A stretch of DNA of 64,000 nt, taken from Actimicrobium sp047621345 (lineage in GTDB: Bacteria > Pseudomonadota > Gammaproteobacteria > Burkholderiales > Burkholderiaceae_D). The notes beneath the pieces are model-generated. The model was not told the origin of the DNA. It did no database searches and saw nothing but the letters and a program-made list of their open reading frames with translations. A program made the position numbers and the translations under genes. Positions 35,586 through 45,073 of this stretch are shown here, piece by piece. The first letter of the stretch is position 1. Each line of letters starts with the position of its first letter. Where the stretch lies: contig JBLHLW010000017.1 of NCBI GenBank assembly GCA_047621345.1, positions 1 through 64,000 of the forward strand, read 5' to 3'.

Positions 35586-37082
35586 TTAACGGCGCAAACG
35601 TGCCACCAGCAGCATGCCACCTGCGATGGCCAGCGTCAGCCAGTTGCCCAGCAAGATGTACAGCGTCTTCCCGGTATAGCCTTGTACCGTGGCGCTCAGT
35701 ACGCTGGTACTGAGCGCAGTGAGCTCGCTGACGACGCGACCACGCTGGTCGATGACGGCCGTTGCGCCGGTATTGGTGGCGCGCAGCATCGGCCGGCCGG
35801 TTTCGAGCGAGCGCATCTGCGAAATTTGCAAGTGCTGTGGCAGCGCAATCGAGTTGCCGAACCAGGCGATGTTCGAGACATTGAGTAACAGCGTGGTGTG
35901 CTCTGCACGGCCGTTGAGTTGGGCAGCGATTTCTTCGCCGAACAAATCCTCGTAGCAGATATTGGGTAACACCCATTGATCTTTCACCGCCAGCGGCGCC
36001 TGCTGCAGATCGCCACGGCTGAAGTCCCCCAGCGGCATCTGCATCAGGTCGATGAACCAGCGAAAACCGAAAGGAATGAATTCGCCGAAGGGCACCAGAT
36101 GGTGTTTGTCATAGCGGTACGGTTGCTGGCCACCGACGCCGATGACGCTGTTGGTGTAGTGCTGCGGCGAGTCGCCCACTGGCACGCCGACCAGTAACTG
36201 GCTGTCAGTCGATTGCGCAAAGCCGGCCAGGCGTGGCAGGTAGTCTTCGGGTAATTGGCCGAGCAGCAGCGGCAGCGCGGTCTCGGGCGTGACGATCAGG
36301 TCGGCGGGCGCGGCTGTGATCATGTCGTAATACTGGATCAGTGTGTCGGGTACGCGGTCGGGATTGAACTTCATTTCCTGTGGAACGTTGGCTTGCAGCA
36401 GTCGGACAGTGATCGGCTGGCCTTGCGGCGTGGTCCAGTTGACTTGCTGCAGCAATGCGCCAACGATGAATAGCAGCGCTGGCAGCCAGCCAAGCCGTCG
36501 ATGCTTCGGTAGCAGGACCAGTGCGCCAGCGATGAGGGCAGCGATCAGGCCGATACCATAGACGCCGACTAGCGGCGCATAGCCGGCCAGCGGCCCGACA
36601 TTGTGGGCGTAGCCCGACGACAGCCATGGAAAGCCGGTGAAGATCCAGGCACGGGTCCATTCGGCCAGCATGAATAGCGCTGGCACGACCAGCAGCAGGA
36701 AAACCGCTGGCGTGCAGCGCCAGCGTGCCCGCAACATGGCCGCCACGCCGGTCGCGGCCGCCATCAGGCCGGCTAGAAACAGCGCCAGCCCAGCCACCGC
36801 GATGACGGTGAGGACCGCTGGCAGGGCGCCATAGTCATGCAGGCTGATGTAGAGCCAACAGGTACCGAAGAGCAGCCAGCCGAAGCCGTACATCCAGCCC
36901 AGCAGGGCGCTGTGCCGTACGCGATCGCTGCGCAGCAGCAGCCAGCACAGTACGCAGAGGGAAAGGATTTGTAGCGGCCACAGGCCATACGGAGCAAAGG
37001 CCAGCACATTGCCCGCACCAGCCGCAAAGGCGAGCGCAGGACCAAAGCGGTGCTGCCAGTCGCCCGGTTTATTCAGTCGCAT
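35586..37082 (-). CDS. lnt: Apolipoprotein N-acyltransferase
   Basis: Lnt adds the third acyl chain to bacterial lipoproteins in the inner membrane. The ATG at 37082 gives 498 aa; an upstream TTG is less likely. Several hydrophobic segments fill residues about 15-205, followed by a nitrilase-like periplasmic domain with the catalytic Glu in VTPETALPLLL, Lys in YDKHHLVPFGEF and Cys in NICYEDLFGE, and a C-terminal helix. It overlaps corC by 14 nt; the corC-lnt pair is widely conserved. Confidence 0.95.
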   Translation of the reverse strand: MRLNKPGDWQHRFGPALAFAAGAGNVLAFAPYGLWPLQILSLCVLCWLLLRSDRVRHSALLGWMYGFGWLLFGTCWLYISLHDYGALPAVLTVIAVAGLALFLAGLMAAATGVAAMLRARWRCTPAVFLLLVVPALFMLAEWTRAWIFTGFPWLSSGYAHNVGPLAGYAPLVGVYGIGLIAALIAGALVLLPKHRRLGWLPALLFIVGALLQQVNWTTPQGQPITVRLLQANVPQEMKFNPDRVPDTLIQYYDMITAAPADLIVTPETALPLLLGQLPEDYLPRLAGFAQSTDSQLLVGVPVGDSPQHYTNSVIGVGGQQPYRYDKHHLVPFGEFIPFGFRWFIDLMQMPLGDFSRGDLQQAPLAVKDQWVLPNICYEDLFGEEIAAQLNGRAEHTTLLLNVSNIAWFGNSIALPQHLQISQMRSLETGRPMLRATNTGATAVIDQRGRVVSELTALSTSVLSATVQGYTGKTLYILLGNWLTLAIAGGMLLVARLRR

Positions 37083-37953
37083 CGGCGGCAACAGGGCCGA
37101 GTTTTTCGACTAGCAGCACATGGACCTGACGCGCGTCGGCACGCAAGACTTCAAAACGCAAGCCGTCGATATCGAACGCGTCGCCCTTGTGCGGAACACG
37201 GGCCAGATGGTTGGCGACCAGTCCGCCGATGGTGTCGACGTCCTCATCGGAAAAATCGACGCCAAGTTCGGTGTTGAACTGAGCGATTTCTGTCAGTGCC
37301 TTGACGCGCCACTTGGCACCGAACTGACCATCCTTGATGGCAAGCACGTTGTCATCTTCTTCATCGAAATCGTATTCGTCTTCGATGTCACCGACAATTT
37401 GTTCGAGCACGTCTTCGATCGTAATCAAGCCAGCCACACCACCGTATTCGTCGACCACGACGGCCATGTGGTTACGGTTGGCGCGGAAGTCGCGCAGCAA
37501 CACGTTGAGGCGTTTTGATTCGGGGATGAAGATGGCGGGGCGCAGCATGTGGCGCACATCGAAGGATTCTTCGGCGTAGTAGCGCAACAGATCTTTGGCG
37601 AGCAGGATGCCGACGACTTTGTCGCGTTCGCCTTCGACGGCAGGGAAGCGAGAATGGGCGGTTTCGAGCACCATCGGCAGCCATTCCTCGATCGGTTTGG
37701 CGATATCGACCATGTCCATTTGCGAGCGCGGAATCATGATGTCGCGTACCGACAGGTCCGAGACCTGAAACACGCCTTCGATCATTGACAGTGCATCGGC
37801 GTCGATCAGGCTGCGTTCGTGAGCGTCCTGGAGAATTTCAAGGAGCTCGGCGCGGTTCTCCGGTTCGGGCGAAATGAGGGCGGTGAGTCGTTCGAACAAC
37901 GAACGATGCGGTTTGGCGTCGAGGGGTTTCGCGCCAGTAGAGTGATCTTGCAT
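37069..37953 (-). CDS. corC: CorC/YbeX-family CBS-domain protein
   Basis: The 294-aa soluble protein has an N-terminal acidic region, two CBS domains (about residues 70-190, starting DIMIPRSQMDMVDI and including VVVDEYGGVAGLITIEDVLE) and a C-terminal CorC_HlyC domain. It is annotated as magnesium/cobalt efflux in many genomes; E. coli YbeX has been linked to ribosome maturation. It heads the lnt-glyQS block. Confidence 0.92.
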   Translation of the reverse strand: MQDHSTGAKPLDAKPHRSLFERLTALISPEPENRAELLEILQDAHERSLIDADALSMIEGVFQVSDLSVRDIMIPRSQMDMVDIAKPIEEWLPMVLETAHSRFPAVEGERDKVVGILLAKDLLRYYAEESFDVRHMLRPAIFIPESKRLNVLLRDFRANRNHMAVVVDEYGGVAGLITIEDVLEQIVGDIEDEYDFDEEDDNVLAIKDGQFGAKWRVKALTEIAQFNTELGVDFSDEDVDTIGGLVANHLARVPHKGDAFDIDGLRFEVLRADARQVHVLLVEKLGPVAADATE

Positions 37954-38073
37954 TGGGCTGGGAGCCGTGGGTTCGGTGTAGTTCTGGATCGCTCAGGATA
38001 CACGATAAGTGCCGGCCGACTTTTGATTTCGCGCGTGTTGGCGCAGGTTGACAAGACCTGCGCGGCCTTCGGC

Positions 38074-39801
38074 CTAGCTGCCGACACGTTGATAGAGCCG
38101 GTAGCGCTCGTCGCGATCCGATGGCCTACGACCTTTCCACAGCAATTTCCAGCGCACGCCGTCGCCGAACGGTTCGATCATGGCATCTTCGGCGAGGGGT
38201 CGGTTGTTGTCCTGAAGCAGCAAGTAATCGCAGTCGGCGCCATTGAAAGGCGCAAAGTTGACTTGTCCAAAGTACGCGAAGGTGGCGCGCTGGGTTGGGC
38301 CGACATTGGTATCGACGCAGGCGTTCGAGCGCGGCAGTTTCAGCGCCATTTGTTGAGCCACGCTAGCGTAGCTCTTGCCGTAATCCAGCCATGGTAACCA
38401 CAGCGTCATCAACAGCAGCCAGCACAGGATGACTCCTGCCGTTGACAGGACAACGGCGCGCCACAAGACGGACGGCCGACGCGAAATGCGCCAGTGCACC
38501 ACGACGATCCAGCCGGCGGTCGCCAGCACGGCGACGACAAAGGCCAGCCAGTTGAACTCCGGCTTGAAACCTGGAGCCAACTTGAACGCATTGCGTGCCA
38601 GTTGCGCCGGCCAACCGGTCTGCTTGGCGATCCAGCCAATCCAGATGAAGGCGGCAGAGGTTGAGAGCGTCATCACTGCGAACCAGTCGACTGCATTGAT
38701 GGCGCCACGTTTCATTGTCGGCAAGCCGAACGCAGCCAGGATAGCCAGCGGCGGCAGCAGTGGTAGCAGGTTTCCTTCAACATGATGCGGGTTGAGCAGC
38801 GCCAGCGCCATGACGACCAGAAAGGTGGTCAGTGGCAGGGTGATGTGTAACGCGCCACGCTGGTTGCGCCAGGCATACACGGCCCAGCCGGCAAACGGCC
38901 AGGCCGGCCAGGCAAACCAGATGCTGTAGCGGAAAAAGTATTTCAGTCCGTCTACCGACGGCAACGCCAGTTGACTCAGGTTCCAGGACATCCATGCTGA
39001 AGTAGGCGAGCCATCGTAAGGTTGCAGCAGGTTGGCCAGCACAGGCCAGCTTGCAGTAACCGCCAAACCTAGCGGTAGCGTCAGCATTAGTAGCCATCGC
39101 AGCAGTGCCGGTTGGCGCCAGCCAGCCAGCAGCGTGAAACCGATGAACAGGCCGGCCGGCATGACCCATCCGCGTGTCAGAGCAAGTAGTCCGAACACCA
39201 GGCCGGCCACCAGTGCCGTGCGCAGCGATGGTCGGCTGAACAGGCGTGCGACGGCGTACAGCGTGGTCCCTGTCAGTGCCACGTACAGCGCCTCGGCACT
39301 GGTTTCATGACTGTGGAGCAGGAGGCCAAGACAACCAAGGTAGATCAGTAGCGCGCCGTCGGCCAGTGTGCGGCCGTAATCGCGCGGCTCGGGCTGACCG
39401 CCGAAGGCCAGTTGCAGTGGCTGCGTCTCGGGTCGGCGTCCGAGCAAATAGGTTGTCTGCCAGACTGATACCGAGCCCAGCAAGAAGAAGCCGACCGTGG
39501 CAAGGCGGGCTGCTAGTGCATCGCCGAACAGCCAGCCGAATAATTTGATGCAGATTGCGCCTAGCCAGAATGCCAGCGGACCTTTTTCGGGCATGGCGAG
39601 TCCGACAATATTCGGCCATAGCCAGTCAGCAATGCCGCCATGTGCCATTGTCCACATGATGCCAAAGCCAGCCGCGTCGTCTGTCTTCCACGGATCACGT
39701 CCGATCAGGCCCGGCAGGATGTACAGGATGCACAAAGCAAACAGTGCCACGCGCGGGAGCGCATGGGTGGCGGAGGCAGGGAGGCGGACGGGCTTCATCA
39801 A
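38074..39801 (-). CDS. ArnT-like integral-membrane glycosyltransferase (GT83/PMT fold)
   Basis: The 575-aa product has about 12 hydrophobic segments and the ArnT/PMT features GRDPWKTDDAAGFGIMWTMA near residue 35, with the acidic DD of the catalytic loop, and MPEKGPLAFWL near 70. ArnT enzymes transfer a sugar from undecaprenyl phosphate to lipid A or another glycan. No arn operon is nearby, so the sugar and acceptor are unknown. It is separated from rpmE by a terminator, indicating its own transcription unit or read-through. Confidence 0.85.
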   Translation of the reverse strand: MMKPVRLPASATHALPRVALFALCILYILPGLIGRDPWKTDDAAGFGIMWTMAHGGIADWLWPNIVGLAMPEKGPLAFWLGAICIKLFGWLFGDALAARLATVGFFLLGSVSVWQTTYLLGRRPETQPLQLAFGGQPEPRDYGRTLADGALLIYLGCLGLLLHSHETSAEALYVALTGTTLYAVARLFSRPSLRTALVAGLVFGLLALTRGWVMPAGLFIGFTLLAGWRQPALLRWLLMLTLPLGLAVTASWPVLANLLQPYDGSPTSAWMSWNLSQLALPSVDGLKYFFRYSIWFAWPAWPFAGWAVYAWRNQRGALHITLPLTTFLVVMALALLNPHHVEGNLLPLLPPLAILAAFGLPTMKRGAINAVDWFAVMTLSTSAAFIWIGWIAKQTGWPAQLARNAFKLAPGFKPEFNWLAFVVAVLATAGWIVVVHWRISRRPSVLWRAVVLSTAGVILCWLLLMTLWLPWLDYGKSYASVAQQMALKLPRSNACVDTNVGPTQRATFAYFGQVNFAPFNGADCDYLLLQDNNRPLAEDAMIEPFGDGVRWKLLWKGRRPSDRDERYRLYQRVGS

Positions 39802-39882
39802 GGTGGGGCAATTGGCATGGAGCCTAAAGTCTGGTCGGCGTTATTGTGCAACAAAAGAGGGCGTTATATTTGGCTTCAAACG

Positions 39883-39908
39883 AAAAAGGCAGCCGAAGCT
39901 GCCTTTTT
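39883..39908 (-). terminator. Rho-independent terminator after rpmE
   Basis: AAAAAGGCAGC and GCTGCCTTTTT form a perfect 11-bp stem around CGAA, 17 nt beyond the rpmE stop. It has U runs in both directions. Confidence 0.9.
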
Positions 39909-39925
39909 GTCGAGCCGGGATAAAT

Positions 39926-40195
39926 TTAATCCTGAGCGATTTGGGTCTTTGAACCCACGGTACCGAATTTTTTGCGGAACTTGTCAACGCGGCCTGCTGT
40001 GTCGACGATTTTGTGTTTGCCGGTGTAGAAAGGATGCGATTCCGACGAGACTTCAATCTTTACCAGTGGGTATTGCTTGCCTTCGAACTCAGCCATTTCA
40101 CGGGTCTGAACGGTCGAACGGGTGAGGAATTTGAAGTCGCATGACAGATCGTGGATCAGTACTTCGCGATAATTCGGGTGAATGCCGTCTTTCAT
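39926..40195 (-). CDS. rpmE2: 50S ribosomal protein L31 type B
   Basis: The ATG at 40195, with a GAGG site upstream, gives 89 aa starting MKDGIHPNYREVLIHD. The length and the absence of the CXXC zinc pair (only one Cys, in SCDFKF) identify the zinc-independent C-minus (type B) paralogue. In many bacteria this form is induced under zinc limitation; no Zur box is evident to me. It sits downstream of rho, as rpmE commonly does. Confidence 0.95.
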   Translation of the reverse strand: MKDGIHPNYREVLIHDLSCDFKFLTRSTVQTREMAEFEGKQYPLVKIEVSSESHPFYTGKHKIVDTAGRVDKFRKKFGTVGSKTQIAQD

Positions 40196-40377
40196 TTGTA
40201 GCCTCGGTAGTTGAATTTTGGTAGCCAATCGCCACTTCGTCGGTCGTTCTGCTTCTTGACCCGATTGATGATCACTTGCCGTTTAATGGAGCGCGGAGTG
40301 TACAGGATAAATGCGTGCGGGTGTGTCGCGGCGCTACAAAATGCCTGCGCCCACGACGACTAACCCACGTTTGTGCG

Positions 40378-41643
40378 TCAGGAATTCCCGCGTCGCATCA
40401 TGTCAAAGAATTCAGCGTTGTTCTTGGTCGCCTTCATCTTGTCGAGGATGAATTCCATCGCTTCGATTTCATCCATACTGTAGAGCAGCTTGCGCAAGAC
40501 CCAGATTTTTTGCAGTTGGTCTGGCTTGATCAGCAATTCTTCGCGGCGGGTGCCGGACTTGTTGAGGTTGATGGCAGGGTAGACGCGCTTCTCGGCCAAG
40601 CGGCGCTCGAGGTGGACTTCCATGTTGCCGGTACCTTTGAATTCTTCAAAAATCACGTCATCCATGCGGCTGCCGGTTTCGATCAGAGCGGTCGCGATGA
40701 TGGTCAGCGAACCGCCTTCTTCGATATTGCGAGCAGCACCAAAGAAACGCTTCGGACGCTGCAGCGCATTGGCATCGACACCACCGGTGAGGACTTTGCC
40801 CGAGGCAGGGATCACGGTGTTGTAGGCGCGCGCAAGGCGGGTGATCGAGTCCAGCAGAATCACCACGTCTTTTTTCATTTCGACCAGACGCTTGGCTTTT
40901 TCGAGCACCATTTCAGCAACTTGCACATGGCGGGTGGCGGGTTCGTCAAAGGTCGAGGCAACGACTTCGCCGCGCACCGAGCGCTGCATCTCGGTCACTT
41001 CTTCCGGCCGTTCGTCGATCAGCAAGACGATCAGCGTGCAGTCAGGATGGTTCGCGGTGATCGCGTGCGCCATGTGCTGCAAGATGACCGATTTACCCGA
41101 TTTCGGTGACGCCACCAGCAAGCCGCGCTGGCCTTTGCCAATCGGTGCGATCAGATCGATGATGCGGCCGGTGATGTTTTCCTGGCCATTCATTTCACGC
41201 TCAAGCCGCAGCGGCTCATTCGGATGCAATGGTGTCAGGTTCTCAAACAGGATGCGGTGTTTCGAGGCTTCTGGCGATTCGCCGTTGACCTTGTCAACTT
41301 TGACCAGAGCGAAGTAACGTTCGCCATCTTTCGGGGTGCGTACTTCGCCTTCGATCGAGTCACCGGTATGCAGATTGAAACGGCGAATCTGGGATGGCGA
41401 AATATAAATGTCGTCAGTCGACGCCATGTAGCTGGCATCTGGCGAGCGCAGGAAGCCGAAACCGTCAGGCAGGACTTCCAGGGCGCCGTCGCCGAAAATT
41501 TGTTCGCCGGTTTTTGCGCGTTTCTTGAGGATCGCGAACATTAGTTCCTGTTTGCGCAAGCGGGCGGCGTTGTCAATATCGAGGCCGATGGCCATTTCGA
41601 GCAGGGCGGAGACGTGAAGCGCCTTGAGTTCAGATAAGTGCAT
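40378..41643 (-). CDS. rho: Transcription termination factor Rho
   Basis: Rho is the hexameric RNA-dependent ATPase that ends transcription. The ATG at 41643 gives 421 aa starting MHLSELKALHVSALLEMA; a second ATG lies two codons upstream. The cold-shock-like RNA-binding domain (LPDGFGFLRSPDASYM, DDIYISPSQIRRF) spans about 50-120, the P-loop reads SPKSGKS near 180, and LIDERPEEVTEM and LLDSITRLARAYN follow. trxA lies upstream. Confidence 0.97.
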   Translation of the reverse strand: MHLSELKALHVSALLEMAIGLDIDNAARLRKQELMFAILKKRAKTGEQIFGDGALEVLPDGFGFLRSPDASYMASTDDIYISPSQIRRFNLHTGDSIEGEVRTPKDGERYFALVKVDKVNGESPEASKHRILFENLTPLHPNEPLRLEREMNGQENITGRIIDLIAPIGKGQRGLLVASPKSGKSVILQHMAHAITANHPDCTLIVLLIDERPEEVTEMQRSVRGEVVASTFDEPATRHVQVAEMVLEKAKRLVEMKKDVVILLDSITRLARAYNTVIPASGKVLTGGVDANALQRPKRFFGAARNIEEGGSLTIIATALIETGSRMDDVIFEEFKGTGNMEVHLERRLAEKRVYPAINLNKSGTRREELLIKPDQLQKIWVLRKLLYSMDEIEAMEFILDKMKATKNNAEFFDMMRRGNS

Positions 41644-41725
41644 GGTCATTAGTAAAGTTGAGTGTCCCGTGATGGGAATAGTGAGGTGGGGGAGTGGACT
41701 ACGTGGCGAAAAATTAGTGTGTTGT

Positions 41726-41749
41726 GCGACGACACAGGCGCATCGTCGC
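41726..41749 (-). terminator. Possible terminator/attenuator between trxA and rho
   Basis: GCGACGA and TCGTCGC form a perfect 7-bp dyad with a 10-nt loop just after the trxA stop. Only a short T run follows at some distance on the minus strand. It could be a weak terminator or part of a rho leader. Confidence 0.35.
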
Positions 41750-41757
41750 TCTCGGAA

Positions 41758-42084
41758 TTAAATGTTGCTGTCGATGAACGAAGTCAGCTGGCCTTTGGCC
41801 ATGGCACCAACTTTTTGCGCAGCCGGGACACCGTTTTTAAACAAGATCAGTGTCGGAATGCCGCGGATGCCGAATTTGGCGGGCACAGCCTGATTGCTGT
41901 CGACATCCATTTTTGCGATAAGTAATTTGCCGTCGTACTCTTTGGCAATTTCTTCCAGAATCGGGGCGATCGATTTACACGGACCGCACCACTCTGCCCA
42001 GAAGTCAACCAGGACGGGCTTGTCGGATTTCAGTACGTCGATTTCAAAAGACGCATCGGTAATATGTTTGATATTTTCGCTCAT
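41758..42084 (-). CDS. trxA: Thioredoxin
   Basis: TrxA is the general protein disulfide reductase. The ATG at 42084 is preceded by GAGGAAAT and gives 108 aa. The active site WCGPCK lies near residue 32 in VDFWAEWCGPCKSIAPILEE, with the cis-Pro in IRGIPTLILFKNG. Length is standard. Confidence 0.97.
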   Translation of the reverse strand: MSENIKHITDASFEIDVLKSDKPVLVDFWAEWCGPCKSIAPILEEIAKEYDGKLLIAKMDVDSNQAVPAKFGIRGIPTLILFKNGVPAAQKVGAMAKGQLTSFIDSNI

Positions 42085-42409
42085 GATTTCCTCGAATGAG
42101 GGTTTAAGTGATTCAGTGCTGAACCAAGGGTGAATCAACGTCGTAGCTTCATTGCCATCGTCTCTTGACGCTTCTATACCTACCACGACGCTGCCGCAAC
42201 TACAGGTCAGAGATGGTGGTAACTAGACGAAAATCAAGGGAGTTTGCAGGTGGGAGTGAAGTCCTGCGACTGAATATGTCAGAAACTATAACCGATTTTT
42301 ACCGGCTGCGGGTCCGCCGCAAACACGCGCGCTGACCCTTGTACAAAATGCGTGGTGATCCGGCCTGATCATGGCACCATGCCGGATCCCTTTTTCGGAC
42401 GCCGATTTC

Positions 42410-45073
42410 ATGTTGTTATCCCCCTGCTTGATTGCGCCATCAGCGCATTTCTGGACCGATGCTGCAGCCCGGCTGCTCGAATTTCTGCGCGACGGGCAGG
42501 TCGACGATGGTGTCGCTGATTTTTCTTTCTGTCGCGTGCTGGTGCCGACTTTCGAGCAAGCGCGCCGCTTGAAGCTAGCGCTGGCCGCCTCACTCGGGAC
42601 TGCCTTCGTGCCGCCGGTGATCACGACGTTGTCGTCGTGGCTGGCATTGCAGGTGCCACCCGACAGCGTGGCCGGCGATAGCGAACGGCTGATGGCGCTC
42701 TACGCCGAGTTGCGCCAGCATGCCTGGCTGAAAAAATTGTTCACCGCGCGCCGCAATACCGATCTGTTACCGTTGGCGCAAACCCTGCTGGCGTTGTCTG
42801 ATGAGTTGACTTTGAGCTTGCTACCGGCAATGCGCCAGTATCCGCTGGAGTCCGAGCAGCGTTGGCAAGCTGCCCTTGACCAATTGTCACCGGCGGCACG
42901 CGAACTGCTTTCCGACGAGAGTCAGTTAGTCTGGACCATCTGGAAAACCCAGCTTGATTTACGCGATGCCAACGCCAGTCGGCTGGATCAGTTATTGCAA
43001 CTGGCCGCACGCGGGGCCCAGTCGCTGGTCTGGATTTCGCCGGTCGAGCCAGATCCGTTTGAACAGGCGTTTCTATCGGCCTATGCCCAGCGGTATCCCG
43101 TGCTTCCCATTAGTCTGGACTGGCGGACTCAAGCGCTGTCAGCGCTTTTTGTCGCGGCGTGGCCGGAGCTGGCCGACGGTGCCGCTGTCAGTGCGCCGCT
43201 TGCCGGACCGCAGCAGATTGCGCTGTTTCCGGCACGTAGCCTTGAGGATGAGGCGGTTCGGGGTGCACGCACGGTACTTGACTGGATCGCCGCTGGTCAT
43301 GCGCGGATCGCGATCATTGCGCAGGACCGGGTCGTCGCGCGTCGCTTGCGGGCATTGCTGGAACGTGCCGAAGTATTCGTCGCCGATGAAACCGGCTGGA
43401 AATTGTCGACTACCCGCGCCGCTTCGGCGCTGGTGGCGTTGTTTGACGTCGTCACCTCGCGTGCTGAAACGGGCGCCTTGCTCGATTTGCTCAAGTCGCC
43501 GTTTATCGCCGTGGCGCCTTCGAGCGTGATGACGATTGAGTTGGCGCTGCGGCGCGCCAATGTCTCCGGCGGCTGGGAGGCCGCCGCGCTGGCCTTGCAG
43601 GCATTGCCCGTCGAACATCAGTTGCTGCTGCACCTGCGCGAGCAAGCTGGCCGCTTCCAGCGCAACCGCAGCCTCGGCGACTGGTTGAACACGACCCGTG
43701 AAGTGCTTGATGCGCTTGGCATGTTGTCAGCGCTGTCCGCCGAAAGCGCCGGCGAACAAGTGCTGGCACTGCTTGACCGGATTGCGCTGGAGTGCGGCGC
43801 GCTGAGTCAGCCGTTTTCGTTCGCCGAGTGGCGTGCATTTTTCAGTTTGCAATGCGAGGCTGCAGCGTTTGAGGCTTCCGAATCCGACCAGCGTGTCGTG
43901 ATGTTGCCACTCAACGGCGCCCGTTTGCGGTCCTTCGATGCAGTGCTGGTGGTGGGTATCGATGCGGATCACTTGCCGTCGCAGCCACCCGAAACGCTAT
44001 TTTTTGCCAATGCGGTACGGCGCGAACTGGGTCTGGCCACGCGTGAAATCCGCCAGCGCCAGCAATTGCGCGACCTGACCGAATTGCTTTCCAGCGGCAG
44101 CACCATCGTGCTGTCGTGGCAAGCCAGCGTTGACGGCGAGCCCAACACGGTTAGCCCGTGGATAGAGCGCCTGCAACTTACCTTGCTACGGGCCGGCTTG
44201 CCGATTCTGCCGCTGCACCAGAGTGAGATCGCCGTGCAGCAATTGCATCCTGCACTGGCGACAATGCCGACCCCGGTCGCAGCGGCTTTGCTGCCAACCA
44301 AGTTGTCCGCTAGTGCTTACAACAGCTTGATTGCTTGTCCGTACCAGTTTTTTGCGACCCGGATGCTGGGACTCAATGCGATTGACGAGTTATCCGACTT
44401 GCCGGAAAAACGCGATTACGGCGACTGGTTACACCAGATCCTCGCGCAATACCACGCTACCGTCAGTGCCGAACAGATACCGTTGCCGCAACGTGCGGCT
44501 TTGCTTGCCAATGTGTCAGAGCAGGTTTTTAAGCAAGAACTGGCGCGCAATGCGGCCGCGCTCGGCTATTACGTACGCTGGCGAAAAGTCATGCCGGCGT
44601 ATTTGCAATGGGCTGGCGAGCGTGAGGAGCAGGGCTGGCAATTCGTCATCGGCGAGCAGCAAATGGAGCGCGAATTGTCCTGGCCCGGCGGCGCAATTCG
44701 CCTGCATGGCCGCGTTGACCGGATCGACGAGCATACGGATGGCACGCGCGCTGTACTCGACTACAAAACCAAAGCAGTGCAAGGCTTGCGTGACCGCTTC
44801 AAGCAGACCGAAGACCATCAATTACCCTTTTACGGGCTGTTGTCTGACGCGCGCATGAGCGCCGGTCACTATGTCGCGCTTGAACTGACTGGCAGCAAGA
44901 CCGGCGACGTCGCCGCCCCCAATTACGCCTTGTGGCAAGACCTTCTGGAGCAACGGATCATCGAACAAATGCACGCCATCTCCAACGGAGCCGCCTTGCC
45001 TGCCAACGGTATCGACACCGTCTGTCAATATTGTGACGTGCGCGGCTTATGTCGCAAGGGAGCGTGGGCATGA
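42410..45073 (+). CDS. AddB-like PD-(D/E)XK nuclease with Fe-S cysteines
   Basis: The 887-aa product is the AddB-type partner of the following helicase in double-strand-break end processing. The N-terminal UvrD-like region (LVPTFEQARRLKLALA) lacks a Walker A motif. The C-terminal nuclease domain has VLDYKTKAVQG. Cys in LIACPYQFF plus three Cys in CQYCDVRGLC fit the AddB iron-sulfur cluster. The start at 42410 matches relatives (LLSPCLIAPSAHFW); an ATG at 42371 is an alternative. The stop overlaps the next start (ATGA). Confidence 0.9.
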   Translation: MLLSPCLIAPSAHFWTDAAARLLEFLRDGQVDDGVADFSFCRVLVPTFEQARRLKLALAASLGTAFVPPVITTLSSWLALQVPPDSVAGDSERLMALYAELRQHAWLKKLFTARRNTDLLPLAQTLLALSDELTLSLLPAMRQYPLESEQRWQAALDQLSPAARELLSDESQLVWTIWKTQLDLRDANASRLDQLLQLAARGAQSLVWISPVEPDPFEQAFLSAYAQRYPVLPISLDWRTQALSALFVAAWPELADGAAVSAPLAGPQQIALFPARSLEDEAVRGARTVLDWIAAGHARIAIIAQDRVVARRLRALLERAEVFVADETGWKLSTTRAASALVALFDVVTSRAETGALLDLLKSPFIAVAPSSVMTIELALRRANVSGGWEAAALALQALPVEHQLLLHLREQAGRFQRNRSLGDWLNTTREVLDALGMLSALSAESAGEQVLALLDRIALECGALSQPFSFAEWRAFFSLQCEAAAFEASESDQRVVMLPLNGARLRSFDAVLVVGIDADHLPSQPPETLFFANAVRRELGLATREIRQRQQLRDLTELLSSGSTIVLSWQASVDGEPNTVSPWIERLQLTLLRAGLPILPLHQSEIAVQQLHPALATMPTPVAAALLPTKLSASAYNSLIACPYQFFATRMLGLNAIDELSDLPEKRDYGDWLHQILAQYHATVSAEQIPLPQRAALLANVSEQVFKQELARNAAALGYYVRWRKVMPAYLQWAGEREEQGWQFVIGEQQMERELSWPGGAIRLHGRVDRIDEHTDGTRAVLDYKTKAVQGLRDRFKQTEDHQLPFYGLLSDARMSAGHYVALELTGSKTGDVAAPNYALWQDLLEQRIIEQMHAISNGAALPANGIDTVCQYCDVRGLCRKGAWA

